Shown: one piece after another, positions 21,033 through 21,848 of the stretch
Layout: every line of letters begins with the position of its first letter
Position numbering within the stretch: the stretch's first letter is position 1
Source of the DNA: a virus
Reading direction: 5' to 3' (one strand)
Virus record (IMG/VR): IMGVR_UViG_3300017739_000135
Location: 1-21,848 of that record
Length of the DNA stretch: 21,848 bases
Made by a program: the position numbers and the translations under genes
Notes under the pieces: model-generated
Told to the model about the DNA's origin: nothing
Database searches by the model: none
Seen by the model: the letters and a program-made list of their open reading frames with translations, nothing else

Positions 21033-21848
21033 ATGGCAACTAAACGACAGATGCTTAATAAGCTTCAGGGGTCAGAGAGTGTTAGTTCAGCTATCACCCC
21101 TACTACTAGCCTTCCCTCTGGTGCTTTACCACAGATGCAGAGAGATAGCTCTGCTGATATTCTTGCAAAATCTCTAGGTAACTTTGGTAACAACCTTAGA
21201 CGGGCACAGGCCGCTAACGAAAAGAAGCGTCTGAAAGAGCAAGAAGAGCTTGTCCCGATGTACGCTGAGATGGTCAAGAAGCAGTACAATATCGAGTCTA
21301 TTGAGGACATACCATCCAAGGTACAGCTACGTGAAGACGGGTTTATGCCTGAAGATTCTATGGTTGTATCTACCCAGATTATCCAAAGTCTTGGCAAAAA
21401 ATTCGGTAAAGAATTTATGCTGGAAAAGATTGAGGGTGTTCGTGACGAGGATGGTAATTTTATTGAGGGTCAAGAAGGTCTTTCTAATGAAATCAGGAAC
21501 AACCCTGAAGCACTTAATGATTGGATAAGAAGCACAAAAGAAGAACTCTTTGATACTGTTGGTGACAAACCATTTATGTCTGCTGGCGCACTAGAGGGTG
21601 CGGATGCTGAAGCAGAGATACTTGTAAATATAGCAAGACAGCAACGTGCTAATGTCCACCGTGCTTTAGATACAGAGCATTTTGTAGAAGAAATTGAAGA
21701 TGTAATCGCCAACTCTTCTCCAGAAGAATTAGTAGCAAACATTAAAGCACTTGATGCTGAACGAGGTCTTACAGGTTCGCTTAACAATCTGGAACGCAAG
21801 AAGACTTTAGTTGCCACTATGATTACTGAAGCTACAGCTAACAGAGAC
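21033..21848 (+). CDS. T7 gp15-like internal virion protein C, 3'-truncated by the window end
   Basis: ATG 21033 follows AGGAGATGAGG and stays open for 272 codons to the window end. The visible part is hydrophilic and helical: MATKRQMLNKLQGSESVSS, then ADILAKSLGNFGNNLRRAQAANEKKRLKEQEELVPMYAEMVKKQ, and later AEAEILVNIARQQRANVHRALD. T7 gp15 is 747 aa, so most of the gene would lie beyond the window. Place (after gp13- and gp14-like genes), helical character and the long open frame support the call; I see no unique signature. In T7, gp15 and gp16 form the ejected periplasmic channel that carries DNA into the cell. Confidence 0.7.
   Translation, partial: MATKRQMLNKLQGSESVSSAITPTTSLPSGALPQMQRDSSADILAKSLGNFGNNLRRAQAANEKKRLKEQEELVPMYAEMVKKQYNIESIEDIPSKVQLREDGFMPEDSMVVSTQIIQSLGKKFGKEFMLEKIEGVRDEDGNFIEGQEGLSNEIRNNPEALNDWIRSTKEELFDTVGDKPFMSAGALEGADAEAEILVNIARQQRANVHRALDTEHFVEEIEDVIANSSPEELVANIKALDAERGLTGSLNNLERKKTLVATMITEATANRD

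Overview
This window is 21.8 kb of a T7-like podovirus genome (Autographiviridae type). Every gene I can support lies on the + strand. Together they encode a single-subunit T7-type RNA polymerase, a T7-type replication set and a T7-ordered virion cassette. The closest resemblance is to marine podoviruses such as pelagiphages, roseophages and cyanophage P-SSP7. The reasons are an integrase gene next to the RNA polymerase gene, a B12-dependent (class II) ribonucleotide reductase between the exonuclease and the portal, and a MazG-like pyrophosphohydrolase. A marine alphaproteobacterial host is my inference; nothing in the window proves it.

Layout. 1-369: 3' part of a conserved phage gene cut by the window edge. 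370-2162: lysogeny and control region with a MarR-like winged-helix regulator, a tyrosine integrase and two short non-coding stretches. 2163-4571: RNA polymerase. 4572-13188: DNA metabolism in a tightly packed, often overlapping run: a 42-aa ORF, gp2.5-like SSB, endonuclease I, amidase/lysozyme, primase-helicase, MazG-like enzyme, DNA polymerase, a zinc-ribbon/GIY-YIG-type protein, 5'-3' exonuclease, a small DUF5664-type protein and NrdJ. 13203-21848: virion genes in T7 order: a small conserved protein, gp7.3-like, portal, a 52-aa ORF, scaffold, capsid, terminator, tail tubes A and B, gp13-, gp14- and gp15-like internal virion proteins. The last is cut by the window end.

How the parts could work together. 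Host RNA polymerase, or the regulator, would control the left region. The phage RNA polymerase would then transcribe rightward from its own promoters. I see two intergenic sites that share the 15-mer TAATACCCTGCATAT and fit the T7 promoter layout (TAATAC, 11 nt, G at +1). One precedes the DNA-metabolism genes and one the virion genes. A third, weaker match precedes the capsid gene. An intrinsic terminator follows the capsid gene, as in T7. A separate 14-nt element (ATCCACTCAGGCAT) recurs before the regulator, twice before the RNA polymerase gene, and directly against the first phage promoter. It is a candidate operator for a lysogeny switch in this integrase-bearing T7 relative.

Terminase, holin and tail fibre genes are not in the window, and I saw no tRNA genes or CRISPR arrays.
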